Shown here piece by piece: positions 33,586 through 44,245 of a DNA stretch of 64,000 bases. A program made the position numbers and the translations under genes. A model generated the notes under the pieces. It saw only the letters and a program-made list of their open reading frames with translations. It was not told where the DNA came from and did not search any database. The DNA is from Gelatoporia subvermispora B (Eukaryota > Basidiomycota > Agaricomycetes > Polyporales > Gelatoporiaceae). The stretch is from contig KB445807.1 of NCBI GenBank assembly GCA_000320605.2, forward strand, positions 435,825-499,824, written 5' to 3'. Every line of letters begins with the position of its first letter. Position 1 is the first letter of the stretch.

Positions 33586-33684
33586 TCCACAGAACGCGTA
33601 ATGTACATGCTATCGGGTACAAGAAAGTATCGTACGAACCATAATACGGCCTTTGAATAACTGGAAAGACCCTTTGCTCGATGT

Positions 33685-34350
33685 TCACATGGTCTTCCTG
33701 CGTTTGTCGCCGCGTGTGTCGAGGTGTGCTGAGCCAGCGGCAGTGTCTGATATGGCACGTTTGCGATTGTTCTTGTTGCGCGGCTTGCGGACAGGCGGCA
33801 TGGGCGAAGACTGGCAATCGAGGCAGTCGGGCTCACTGTACGGCTCCAGATCGTATTCATAGGTGGCTGTATGCGCCTGGAGGATGGTCTGCGTCTCGAC
33901 AGCGAGATCCCGTAGCCTCTTGACATCGTGGAACGTCTGGCGTAGTTCCTCTTGAAGGCGAAGAGAGCTTTGGAGGTGGTAATCCTGATGCTCGCCGATG
34001 TGGGGCTCGCGAACGCGGGCGCGTCTGTCAATGATGTCGCATATCTTCGAGTTGTCTGAGTATCGAGGTGGCCGTTCCAACTCGTCTAGTTGTGAATCGT
34101 CGAGGTGACAGTCACACCGGTTGTCGTGCACCTCAATGAGGTCGTCATTGACAGCCCCGCGCTCCTCGTGGTGAGCGGAACGGGTGTGGTGACAGACAAG
34201 CTCTGCAATGAGAGTGTCGAATTTGTGTTTAATCTTGCTTTTGATTAGACGATTCTCTCCGAGCATTGATATTGCTTGGCGCAGGTTATTCATGAATTGA
34301 ATACGCTGTAGGCACGCGAGGATGAGCAGCACCTGGTTGCAGGTTGGCAT
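33685..34350 (-). CDS. Transposon-borne protein of unknown function (221 aa)
   Basis: A single-exon frame beginning MPTCNQVLLILACLQR. The middle is helical and charged (RLQEELRQTFHDVKRLRDLA), with an acidic stretch holding CLDCQ. The tail is strongly basic (RKPRNKNNRKRAISD, then GDKRRKTM), resembling a nuclear localisation signal. No domain is recognised. It is transcribed toward the small gene and away from the 594-residue gene, with which it shares a spacer of about 245 bp that could hold a two-way promoter. A nuclear accessory role in transposition is possible but unproven. Confidence 0.55.
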   Translation of the reverse strand: MPTCNQVLLILACLQRIQFMNNLRQAISMLGENRLIKSKIKHKFDTLIAELVCHHTRSAHHEERGAVNDDLIEVHDNRCDCHLDDSQLDELERPPRYSDNSKICDIIDRRARVREPHIGEHQDYHLQSSLRLQEELRQTFHDVKRLRDLAVETQTILQAHTATYEYDLEPYSEPDCLDCQSSPMPPVRKPRNKNNRKRAISDTAAGSAHLDTRGDKRRKTM

Positions 34351-34595
34351 GATCTTACGAGCTGGGGATCCTTGTACCAGGGGCTGGTGATGGGATTGTA
34401 TGGCATATCAATACAAACAAGGTGTTGAAGCAAGTGGAGAAGTAGACTGGACCAGGTAGGAAAGCGCGGAAGGACTTGTGGCGCACCGGGCTGGAGCACA
34501 GCACCAGAATAGGCAAGTGTCTCCTTGAGAAGCAAGTGCCGCTCCAGATTAGGCAAGTATCCTACTTAGACTTTCTCCATCACCATCATATCGAC

Positions 34596-36729
34596 ATGAG
34601 TGAGCCGTCGTCTAGTTCTGGTTCTCCTTTTATTGCAGATGCTTTCATGTCTTCTGGTTCTTCTACTGAACACGCTCGGGAGAATAGACTCGGTATCTCT
34701 CAGCGTTCGGCGCTTCAGTCTCAGTCTCAAGCAGATTTGTCTCAAGCCCCTATTTCAAGCGCGCATATGGCGGGCTCTTTTCATTTGCAGTCTCCTTTCG
34801 ATTATAATCAGAACTTGTATTCTGGAACGCCTAATGCTGTTTTACATCATGGACCTTCTTATTGTACTACTGGACAAGTACGAGATGAGCGAACGGCGAG
34901 CACATTTGGCACGCCCGCACATATGCTGCCGAACGGAGGAGGAGAGGTAAGATTCACACTTGAATCAACATAGGTTGCTGACTTTGTGTTTTAGACGGGC
35001 ACGGCGCACGGCGATCCACAGATGGCTGCTACTTGTGACGCGCATGAGACTCTGGTACTGTGCGCGTCGACGGCTGAGGCGAAATTCTTGGCCGTTAAAG
35101 CCAAGGCGGATTATGATGCCCTAAGGTCAGTGGGTGACTATATGCGCGAAAATATTGACTAATGCGTGCCGGCATGGCAAGGTCGGCATATGACAAGCTG
35201 TTGGAGGCTGTCACCGATGGAAAGACAGGGCCCGGCAAAGCTCCGGAGACGCTGTGCAGGGAGAAATATCCAGATGTGGTGTACTGGAGTCAGGAGGATT
35301 GGAAGCAGCACGACAGGTCGAACGAGATCCTTTTGGACGCCTCAAGCACCCGACAACGAGGGAAGAGTCGCGCAGCAAAGAACATCAATGTCATGATGAC
35401 ATTCGTCGAGACTGCAGAGGGCGTAGCGGTCAACGGCTACTATGCCATTCGCATGCGGAAGAAGGCACGGAGTATTTGGAACCAATGGAAGGAGGACAAG
35501 AGGTTGAAGCGGACGTGGTCGCAAGTTCCACAGGATCAATTGGCGTTCTACGAGCTAAGCATGGAATCTGAGTTTCCAGAGTTAGGCTTTTGTTCTCATC
35601 ACTGGAAGGCACACGAGGTCGCCAGAATAATATACCCCAACTTCATCAGGGATGCTCGCCTAAAGGAGACCAAGAGCAGTGCCAAAAGCGATGATGGCCC
35701 CATATCATCCGAAAATTCCGATGCGTCCAATTCGGGCGAGCACAGAGTGTCCCAGAAGCGTTGCGCAAAGACTAGCAAGGTCGCGCGGACGGCCAAGAAG
35801 GCGCGCCCAAGTGAACAGTCCGATGTCGGAGATGTGGTGCAGCCGGTCCGAACGGGATCTCGTGGCACGCCACAGCAAGTTGAGAAGAGCTGTAAGTGGT
35901 AGCGATAGAATGGAAGCTGGTTCTGATGGATGCAGTGACAGCGCAGCGCGGCCTGCCGAGACAAGAGGCAACCGTATTGGGTAACAGTGCCGCAGGCAAT
36001 GCACCGGTGGTAGTTGAAGAAAACATCGAGATTGTCATAGAAAGTGTGACGACCCAGCGGCAAGCCTGTGCGCGAGAGGAGCAAGACAAAGAGAATACGA
36101 CAGATGCGTTGCAAGGGCCAGGAGGTAGCGTGCAAAAGAAGACAGCTCATGCGGTGAGGAAAAGCACTCTGGGACGATGTGGTGGCTGATGTGTTTGATA
36201 GATCGTGAATCCGCTGGCAAACGCATGCCAGTCTCAAGTGGAACGTGGGGTAGGAAGTCGTCGAGAGTCTGCGCAGGAGGGTCTGACTGCGCGGAACAAG
36301 GGGAGACAAGCTGGCACGGGTGAGTGAATGCGATCGAGGAGGAAGGGTAATTAACAACATTACATAGAAGACCGAGAAGTGCCACAGGAAGGAACATCAA
36401 ATGAGATAGTCGAGAGAGCGGCAGCGCATCAGGCTGCTGAGAAAGTGAAGTACAAGAGGCCGAATGGTTCCTTGTCCGTGAAGTGAGTCTGCTGGATTCC
36501 AAACGAGAGTCATTGCTGATGTTGCCTCTCAATAGGAATCTGTTTCTCATTGATCTCGGCAACGATGGTGCGCGTGTCACTGCCGAGGAGTTTGAGAAGA
36601 AGTGGCTCGAACTGGGTGCCGAAGGACACAAGGTATGGGTATTCACGAAATATATTGTTTACAGCTAACTCGTCATGGATACAGAAATACGCGGATGCAA
36701 GCAAGGAAGCCAAAGCAAAGAAAAAGTGA
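34596..36729 (+). CDS. Transposon-borne eight-exon protein (594 aa)
   Basis: Eight exons join in frame with good splice sites: 34596-34946, 34995-35125, 35182-35891, 35936-36153, 36202-36319, 36368-36482, 36536-36632 and 36685-36729. The N-terminal 120 residues are Ser/Gln-rich (MSEPSSSSGSPFIADAF). The central part looks globular: PDVVYWSQEDWKQHDRSNE, VNGYYAIRMRKKARSIWNQW and FYELSMESEFPELGF. A disordered basic stretch follows (TSKVARTAKKARPSEQSD). The end, TAEEFEKKWLELGAEGHKKY with a Lys-rich tail, loosely resembles the second half of an HMG box. No function is assigned. All exons lie inside the element and no frame break was seen, unlike in the transposase. Confidence 0.65.
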
Positions 36730-36899
36730 GTGTAGGACGGGAGGACGTCGGGGTGAGCGAGGAGGATGGTGAGTGAGCGGTTGGTATGAGTGGCGGATAG
36801 GGTGTGATGGGGATGGAGGGTGCGAACGAGAGGAGGGGACGTGGTCAATGGTTTGCAGAGCCGGGACGGGGCGCAGCGCACAGCTAGCGAGCGAGCGAG

Positions 36900-36974
36900 G
36901 GCGGGGCAGGGCGGCGGGCGGGGAAGCGGGCGGGGCGGCGGGCGGGGCGGGGCGGGGCGGGGCAGGGCGGGGCG
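36900..36974 (+). repeat. GGGGC-rich tract, possible G-quadruplex
   Basis: Repeated GGGGC/GGGC units on the plus strand, about 300 bp inside the right end of the transposon and just after its last gene. At least eight runs of three or more G occur within 75 bp. Confidence 0.8.
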
Positions 36975-37267
36975 CTGGTAGAATAGTCACGTGTACAAAG
37001 AGTTGAATCGAGCCAATGTGATTTAATTCGAGTAATTCGGACGCCTGGGGGTCCCCAGCGAGGAAATAGATATGACTAGACTGGAAATAGATAGGACTAG
37101 ACCTGAAATAGATGGTATTCGATTTATTATATCGCGCTCGAATGCATTAGATTTGCCTAGGTTTCTATCTAGGACATTCGAGTATAGAACCGGGGGGTGC
37201 GATTTAATTCTATTATGTCAGATAACTAGTTGTACCTATATCTAACTCGATCTACCTCATGTCGATA

Positions 37268-37277
37268 TTGACTGGGC
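37268..37277. repeat. Right terminal inverted repeat
   Basis: TTGACTGGGC, the inverse of 29126-29135. It is followed by TTGAA (37278-37282), the second copy of the target duplication. Confidence 0.8.
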
Positions 37278-37335
37278 TTGAACGGTGCCGGTGAAGGTCA
37301 ATATAAGTAGTCGCAAGAGAAATTGCCGGCCGCAC

Positions 37336-37395
37336 CAAGAAGATCACCGTGCGATCTTCGAAGTAGAACCGGTGGTGCCGTATCTTCTTAAACAT
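37336..37395 (-). pseudogene. BTB gene B, exon 1, cut off by the transposon
   Basis: MFKKIRHHRFYFEDRTVIFL and a GT donor match exon 1 of BTB gene A (MDKLKRHSRFYFDDGTVVFL) in length (exactly 20 codons), phase and sequence. The rest of the gene is 8.2 kb away at 28507-29119. The remaining intron sequence on this side (37283-37335) runs directly into the element. Confidence 0.85.
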
Positions 37396-38086
37396 TTGTT
37401 GCTGATGGGATGTTCAGCTATATGCATTCTGCCGACCGAAGCATAAACATCGTACCGCGTTGTGTAACCTGACAGTGGATGTGGTGGCAGTGACACAGTT
37501 AGCATGTCAGGCCAGCGATGTGTATGCTGAATGCCCTTGGCCCTAATTATTACGCTTCTTGCACGAGAAGGACAAACATGAGGCAAGCACATTGCGTTAG
37601 GCTGTGATGAAACCGCCGGCGATTTTGCAAACATTGGTGAATCAGAGACTTTTCGAGTCGACTCCGAGATAGAGGGTAAAATGTGAGAAAGCTGGATGCT
37701 CATTTGGACCACAAAGCCCACAATTTACTGAGACAGTCTGGCAGCATCCATTCTCAATTTCAGCGCCCTCTGAGACAGTTCTGCTGGTCTCCGCACGGCG
37801 CAGGACCCGCAAGGGGCCACCAACGCGCGTGTCGAGGAAACGAGTCGAGACCGTGTTACGCGTTATGGCCGATCACGTGCTCTGTTACTATTCGCGCGTC
37901 GCGTTCGAGTCGCGTGTGGCGCGCCAGAATGGGCGGTTCTGGATGAAACCTTTAGTTCTGGCAGTGCACCGACCAACACAAAAATTGGCATCAACCTACT
38001 TGTAGTGTTCGACTTATTCAACTGAACGTTCGATTAATCTGCAGCCTGCAACTATCTGAAGTCTGGTTGCCGGATCTTAGTTCGAG
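37396..38086. other. Intergenic region
   Basis: The shared upstream region of the BTB pseudogene (minus) and the helicase gene (plus). No gene seen. Confidence 0.45.
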
Positions 38087-41000
38087 ATGTCGGATCTGAA
38101 GCTTGCGACGCCGTCGAGCTTTCCCGCTTTTCCTTTCGTCCCATATGACATTCAGCTATCACTCATGAAGCACTTGTATTCTTCAATAGAAGATAGGAAG
38201 GTTGCTATAGTGGAAAGCCCAACGGGAACGGTGCGTCTCCAGATAGATACATCCGCGTAGGAGCTGACGACCGGCATTCCGGTATCTCCAGGGCAAGACA
38301 CTCAGTTTGCTGTGCGGTTCTCTGACTTGGCTCCTGGATGAGCAAGCTCGTGCGCGAAAGGGAGAAATAAATGCAATCACTGGAGAAAGCGGTGGTAAGC
38401 TCGAGTATTGCTAGGTGTTGCACACCCGCTAAAGGCGTTATAGACCCAGACTGGGTGCTTGCACAAACCTTGGCGCGTAGAAAAAGGGAGCTTGAGACTG
38501 CAGACCGGGAGTACGCAACACGTCTTGCTGCAGCTCGCAGGAAGGATGCTGCGCTGCGCGTGCGCGCTCGGAAGCTGGGTGAGGGGCGCAAGCGACCAGT
38601 ACGCTCCATTCGCATTCCCTCACATATTACGGTTCTTCCTAATATGCAGGCAGAGGACTTTAGCAATGGATGCTTCGACAGAAAGAGATGCCACTGGCGA
38701 CGTGGATGCCGAGGATGAGACGTTCCTTCCCGAGGACGATGACGGCCCGTCCCCCTCAGACGAGGGCAGTAACATATCCCCCGCAGTGCGCGCACTCATG
38801 AAGCAGTGAGTGAAGCATTTGTTCATATCTTTTCCCGATGTTTGGATCACTGAATCGCCCCAGAATGGTACCATCGAGAGGATACAATGCCCACGAGCCA
38901 GACTCAGAACCTGAACCCACCTGTACCAAGATCTACTATGCATCTCGAACACATTCTCAATTGACACAAGTACTGCACGAACTACAATCTCTGCGTCTCG
39001 GTCGCGACTTGGAACATGACGTGTCCACAGGGAACGACGCCTGCTGTGGATCCACTTCCGTCACATCTAATAGCTGCCACCTTACACATCCGTCAGGGAA
39101 TCCGAGGAAACGACCTATATCTGTGTTACTCGATGAATCAAACATCCCTTCCCCACATTCCTCGAAGTGCCCAATGTCTGGGGATGTAACTGAGCCCGAT
39201 GCACATGTGCAAGTACGTGCTGTGTCACTCGGTGCTCGGAAACAGTTGTGCATTAACGATCGGCTGCGTGCTCGGGCCGGTGGCGAGCTGGATGAAGCAT
39301 GTCGATCGCTGTTAAGTGGTGAGTTATACTCGAGTGTCTAGAGCTTCACACCTGAGAGGTGTGAGTGGCTCTACTTGCCTGATTATATTCGTTGTTCGTG
39401 GATCGCCGGTTGACAGTACTTTACTTCCTCAGAGAAGGGCGATAGGCGATGTCCACATCTCCCCCCGATGGACGACGAGACACGTATGCTTGATCTCCGG
39501 GACCAGATTCTGGCTGCGCCGAAGGACATTGAAGATTTAGTGCTCACCGGCCAGGCATCAGAGACGTGTCCTTACTTTGGTACCCGAAGAGCGATACCGC
39601 AAGCGCAGGTTCGTTCGTCATTCTAAAAGTATTCCGGATGTATCACTGAGCGTGTTTTGCGCAATAGTTGGTACTCTTACCGTATAACCTGCTTCTGCAA
39701 AAGACTGCCCGGGAGGCGCTCGGAATAGATCTCACCAACCAGGTTGTGATCGTCGATGAGGCACACAGTATGCAATTTCATCTCACGAAATTCCACACAC
39801 TAACCCAGTGACCTAATTTATTGATCCACATAGATCTCATTCCGACCTTGCTCTCGCTCTCAACTACCTGTCTATCCTTCCGTACCCTGTCCACTGCCCG
39901 GAGTCAGCTTTCTATATACCTCAACCGCTTTCGCACACGGCTCGCCACCGCACATTCGTTGCACCTTATGCGTCTCGTAGGCTTGCTCAACGCCCTGCAT
40001 ACGTACGCAGAAGAATGGCGTGAGGCACACCAGAAGCAGCCGCGTGGCGGCGGGGGAAAGGATGTACAAGCAGAGACCGTCGAGGTGATGGCGCCGGGCG
40101 AACTCCTTGCACGGCTCGGACGCAAGGCGGATGGGGTGAACTTGCTGGAGATCGAAGCGTATTTGCGACGCAGTAAGGTATGGCTTGAAGGTACGATCAA
40201 GTGCCTAGCTAACCTCAACCCAGATTGCACGGAAAATATCGGGATATAGCGTGAAGGCGATGGAAAGGGCTGCTGGGCAAGGCATGTAGCCTCCTGCCTG
40301 GCATAATGTAATCATCCCCCCTGACACCACGACCACATAGATCCGATACGAGTAGCGAAGCTCCAAAAGCTGGCCAATACGACTCCGCCACTGCATGCCG
40401 TGGAGAGCTTCATCACTGCCCTCACAAGCGCAAATGAAGGTCAGCCTCTGCCTCAGCTTGACGCAGAGCACAATGACGTATCCTTTACTTGATAAGATGG
40501 TCGTGTGACGTTTGCCCTGGTCGACGGCCAGATAGAGATCAAATATCAGCAACTGAATCCAGCCACCCACTTCAAGGAAGTGATTGATGCCGCTCGCTCC
40601 GTGATTCTGGCTGGTGGCACGATGTCTCCGGTACGTCCGGATTTCACCCTCCACTGACGTGGATAGTTCCTGCTACATTATGAGAGCTCACAACGCATAC
40701 TCGTCCTCGCAGATGTCGGACGTTGTCAATCAGCTCTTCTCCAACGTCCCCCGCGAGAGGCTGTCAACCTTCTCTTGTGGGCATATCATCCCATCCTCCA
40801 ATCTGAAGGCCCTTGTTCTAAAGAAGGGCTCTTGTGGTGGTGATATGCACTTCAAGTTCGAAAGACGAAGTGACCAAGCACTCGTACGTTGCACTCTCTC
40901 GCTTGTGTTTCGCGTCATTCTTAAGCATCGCAAGCCAGATCGCTGAAGTTGGGCAGACTCTTCTCAACTTCGCTAACATTGTCCCAGGAGGAATGGTCGT

Positions 41001-41831
41001 TTTCCTACCGTCCTACAGCTTCCTACATTCTGTCAAATCATCGTGGGAGGCAAGCGGCATCATGGGCAAGCTTTCTGCGAAGAAAAAGGTAATGGATGGA
41101 AACGGTAGTAAGAGCAGTGTATTGGACGCTGACAATATTCCGATTGTTACAGTTGTTCATGGAACCGCAAGAAAGCACACAGGTGGAAGCTGTGTTAAGA
41201 GATTATGCCGCAGAAATTCAGCAGACGGTAAGGAGCGCGGAGGCATGGTATATGAATTGGCATGATTCACGTAGTCGCCCACAGGGTACTGGTTCTACCG
41301 AATCCGGTCAGATAAAAGCGACCAAGGGTGGCGCTCTGCTATTCGCAGTCATCGGTGCAAAGTTGTCTGAAGGTCTAAACTTCACGGATGATCTCGCCCG
41401 GGCAGTGATCATCATAGGCTTGCCATTCGCCAACCTCGCATCGCCTGAGCTACGAGAGCGAATGAACTACGTCAACCGAGTTGCTGAACGCCGTACTGCG
41501 GATGGAAAAGCAACACCAAAGATTCCCGGAGCAAAGGATGCCGCCATGGAACTCTATGAGAATATGTGCATGAATGCTGTGAACCAGAGCATTGGTGCGT
41601 TGACTATCACACTTGCCGGTATGCATCACGCACTAAGCAAGCACCCTAGGACGTGCAATACGACATAGACGAGACTGGGCGTCGTTGATATTGCTTGACA
41701 GCCGCTATGCGTCACCACGAATTCGGGGGAAGCTGCCAAAATGGATTGAAGAAAGTACTAGTGTCACTGAGAGCTTCGGCGAGGCAATGAGGGAACTTGG
41801 TGCATTTTATCGGGGGAAACGGCTATCATAA
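38087..41831 (+). CDS. CHL1: ATP-dependent DNA helicase CHL1/DDX11 (Fe-S, XPD family)
   Basis: A nuclear 5'-3' helicase of the XPD/FANCJ group, needed in other eukaryotes for sister-chromatid cohesion and fork stability. Sixteen exons, from 38087-38230 to 41650-41831, join in frame to 925 residues. Walker A SPTGTGKT is split by intron 1. [12 protein letters not shown] is motif Ia. Four candidate Fe-S cysteines lie in KQLCIND, DEACRSL, RRCPHLP and TCPYFGTR. Motif II is VDEAH (39755-39766). Later motifs include [31 protein letters not shown] and [20 protein letters not shown]. The intron at 40282-40340 appears to use a GC donor (GCATGT), since only this keeps the family reading [14 protein letters not shown]. 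No lesion was seen. Exon boundaries in the variable segment after residue 90 are less certain. Confidence 0.92.
40282..40340 (+). other. GC-AG intron in the helicase gene
   Basis: The donor is CAAG followed by GCATGT, and the acceptor is ACATAG. The nearest GT (40286) would shift the frame away from the family sequence. Confidence 0.7.
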
Positions 41832-42399
41832 TTATGTACAATTGTGTGAGATGGCCAGTGCATACTCGACGTATACCTAGATGATGTATTTTGTAGAACT
41901 ATCTTACGACATCTCCTAGAAGCGGTATTGCTAATGCGGGCAGAGGCTCGATCTTCCGAAGCTTGTTGAAATCCTCCATGAGTGAGCGTAGGAGATCGTT
42001 TCTTGAATGGCCTATGAAAGTCAAACGTAATTGACTGCTATGCGCCAACGGCGGCTGGCTTCTTCGTTCCGATTTAGGAACATACATGGACAAGTGAGGA
42101 TCAAAGATAGTCCTGATTTCCATGCATCCAGATGTATTCAGCTGCACAAACGCCCATCGAAGCAACTAGTTCCAGAAGAGCGGAGCAAGAAACAGGAGAT
42201 ATTGCAGATGTCGAATATATATCATCGACTGCGAATTACCCCAGAGACTGTGATCAACCAATATCCAAGCCACGTGTGTCAATATCAATAATCACTTCAT
42301 CGAAATCATTACATGAACAACATAAGCTCATGGAAGTAAAACAATGTGCATCGGATTGATGTCCACGGCAATAAAGTCTCTGGAGCACCATGATCGATG
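41832..42399. other. Intergenic, convergent 3' ends
   Basis: No supported gene. A minus-strand frame at 41899-42165 has no domain or exon partner. Confidence 0.4.
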
Positions 42400-42826
42400 T
42401 CACCAGACGCGGCTCGAATCGCGCTCAAGGGTCGCCCATGCTGCCTGCTTGCATCGGTCGCAGCGGTCCTGAATGAGGTTCATCACCCGACGTTCCTCAG
42501 CGTAGGTCTACCAGCATAGAGGAAATGAGCATCGGCGGACGAAAAGTTGAGCATTTCGTACCTTTGGGCACGGGCAGTTACGTGCTGTATGCCTATGTGC
42601 GGAGCTGACTCCGCAGTGTTGCGAGCCACAGTCAGTCTTCTTGCCGGACTCGTATAATTTCACGTAGTGCTAGTATGTAATAAGTGAGAAGGACGCTTTT
42701 CGGGCGAGCCGCAGTGACTACCTGGCATTTGCGGTGGAAGTTCCCGAAGCTGGAGTTATCATCGTATGTTCAGACTGAGTAAGTGTAAATGGTCCAACGA
42801 AATACTCACCACTCTGCCTTACACAT
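42400..42826 (-). CDS. Small Cys-rich protein (86 aa) of a fungal family
   Basis: Four exons, 42810-42826, 42722-42749, 42562-42669 and 42400-42507, join in frame. The product begins MCKAECFGNFHRKCQHYVKL, continues YESGKKTDCGSQHCGVSSAH, then RNCPCPKTYAEERR and LIQDRCDRCKQAAW. The pattern of about ten Cys plus His resembles small intracellular Cys-rich proteins common in basidiomycetes and may bind zinc. There is no signal peptide, so it is not a secreted effector or hydrophobin. Exon 1 is only 17 nt, and its acceptor partner (CTCCAG) was chosen because the nearer CTCAG gives a stop. Confidence 0.72.
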
Positions 42827-44245
42827 GTTGAATTGCCTTGGACTGGCAAAGGGATAATGCGACTGGTCGCTACAGTTGGTTGACTTAAGCGGTGGAAGAG
42901 GGAGGTGGAGCGAGCTCAATGTCGTGTTGGAGAGACTGTCTTGCCTTCCATGTCTAGAGCAGATGCTTATATATCGGTCGCAGAATTGTGGATGTGGCCA
43001 GGCGCTTGAACATGGGCCCCGCACTGCATCTTTCCGAGATCAAAACGAGTTAGCAGCACCTTCGCTCCTCCACCATGGATGTCCGGCTCCGGTGCAGCGA
43101 GCACGAGACTCGCAGTCGTGTGATGAAGCACGGCGCAGTACTACCCTCGGAACTGCCTTGACGGAACTGTATCATGACACGGAGCTGAAGCAGGCTGCGC
43201 GGGGCTAGGGTCGACGATTGCGCGGGTGACTAGGGACCGCCGGCGAAAGATGAGGGCTGATGAGCAGAAAGGGCGTTGCGAGCCTGCTGGGAACCTTCGG
43301 GCCAGTACCCATGACAGGAAGGAAGCGGAATTCGGCGATACTTGTCACGGGGTCCCGGGGGTAAGTAAACATGCCGGAGACCTCGAGGGGGGAAGTGATC
43401 AGCTGAAGGGCGTGGAGAGTCCACTCATACAGTCCAACGAGGGCGTTCCAGTACGAATTTGGAAGATTGATTCCTCGTAACCCTCTCACGATCTCGCTCG
43501 GATTCCATTTCGGCTCACTCGCACAAGATCAGCGTGGGTACAGGATGGCCAGCGCCACGACATACTACCCACCGCCGTAGACTGGAGGTGATTGTCAAGC
43601 GCTCGAAACATTTGCGATGCAAAAGGCTGCATCTTTTCGTGAAACATACACTAAATTGCGCTTCTGCGGGTCAATTGTATCATTGCAACGGAAATTGGAG
43701 ACACTCGGGATATCAAACTATACATGAGCACGCACCGCTAAGAATTGCAGCCCGCGGCACCTTAGCAATTGTGGCTCGGTACGTAATGCGACGTAGGTGC
43801 TGACCTGGTCGGAGAAGCACGTTGAAGAAGCAGCCAGTGGACCGGCCGTCCTCCGATCCCAGGCCATCTCAAGCAGTCAAATCCTACTTCCGACCTCTGG
43901 GTGAGCTTCTAGACGCCGATAACGGCACGGATCACGAGCCGCTGAAGAATGGACGCTTGCTGTGGTTCTAAGTGTATTCAAGGGTAGACTTGCTGCATAA
44001 CTATACGCCGGAAATGCCGCTGCAGTGTTGCCGGTGACTGATCTTGCAAAGATGTATGAAAATAGAAGGCTGTCAGATTGGAAGAGCAGATGTTCTGGAC
44101 TTATCCATACAGTCAATTGTACACAAAGGGGTGAGACCGTGGTGGACCGCGTTACGTATCAGCTAGACCTCGCAGTCCATTTGAACCACGGGGGCTTTCA
44201 TATGAACGACTTCTATGGTCCCCCGATCTCGGTTTTGAGGTGGGA
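42827..44245. other. 1.4-kb intergenic region
   Basis: No frame with protein-like character or splice support. The overlapping frames at 43205-43489 look like shadows of GC-rich sequence. Confidence 0.4.

Larger units (their letters stand above)
29126..37277. mobile_element. tnp2/CACTA-like DNA transposon, 8152 bp, inserted in BTB gene B
   Basis: A complete element by its ends. GCCCAGTCAA at 29126-29135 and its inverse at 37268-37277 form 10-bp terminal inverted repeats, flanked by TTGAA on both sides. Removing the element restores intron 1 of BTB gene B: the right flank carries exon 1 and its donor, the left flank carries CAAG and exon 2. It holds a transposase of the tnp2 type (plus), a 70-residue gene (plus), a 221-residue gene (minus) and a 594-residue gene (plus). 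Subterminal ATTCGAG/ATCGAG motifs occur at both ends, as in CACTA-type elements. Most known CACTA elements make shorter duplications (2-4 bp), so a 5-bp duplication is slightly unusual. Confidence 0.88.

Noticed and set aside
29126..37277. Helitron, Starship or retroelement identity for the 8-kb insert
   Set aside because: No Rep/helicase, tyrosine recombinase, reverse transcriptase or long terminal repeats. The tnp2-type transposase with terminal inverted repeats explains it.
40282..40340. Ordinary GT donor at 40286 for the helicase intron
   Set aside because: It shifts the frame and destroys the conserved [10 protein letters not shown] segment, so the GC donor is preferred.
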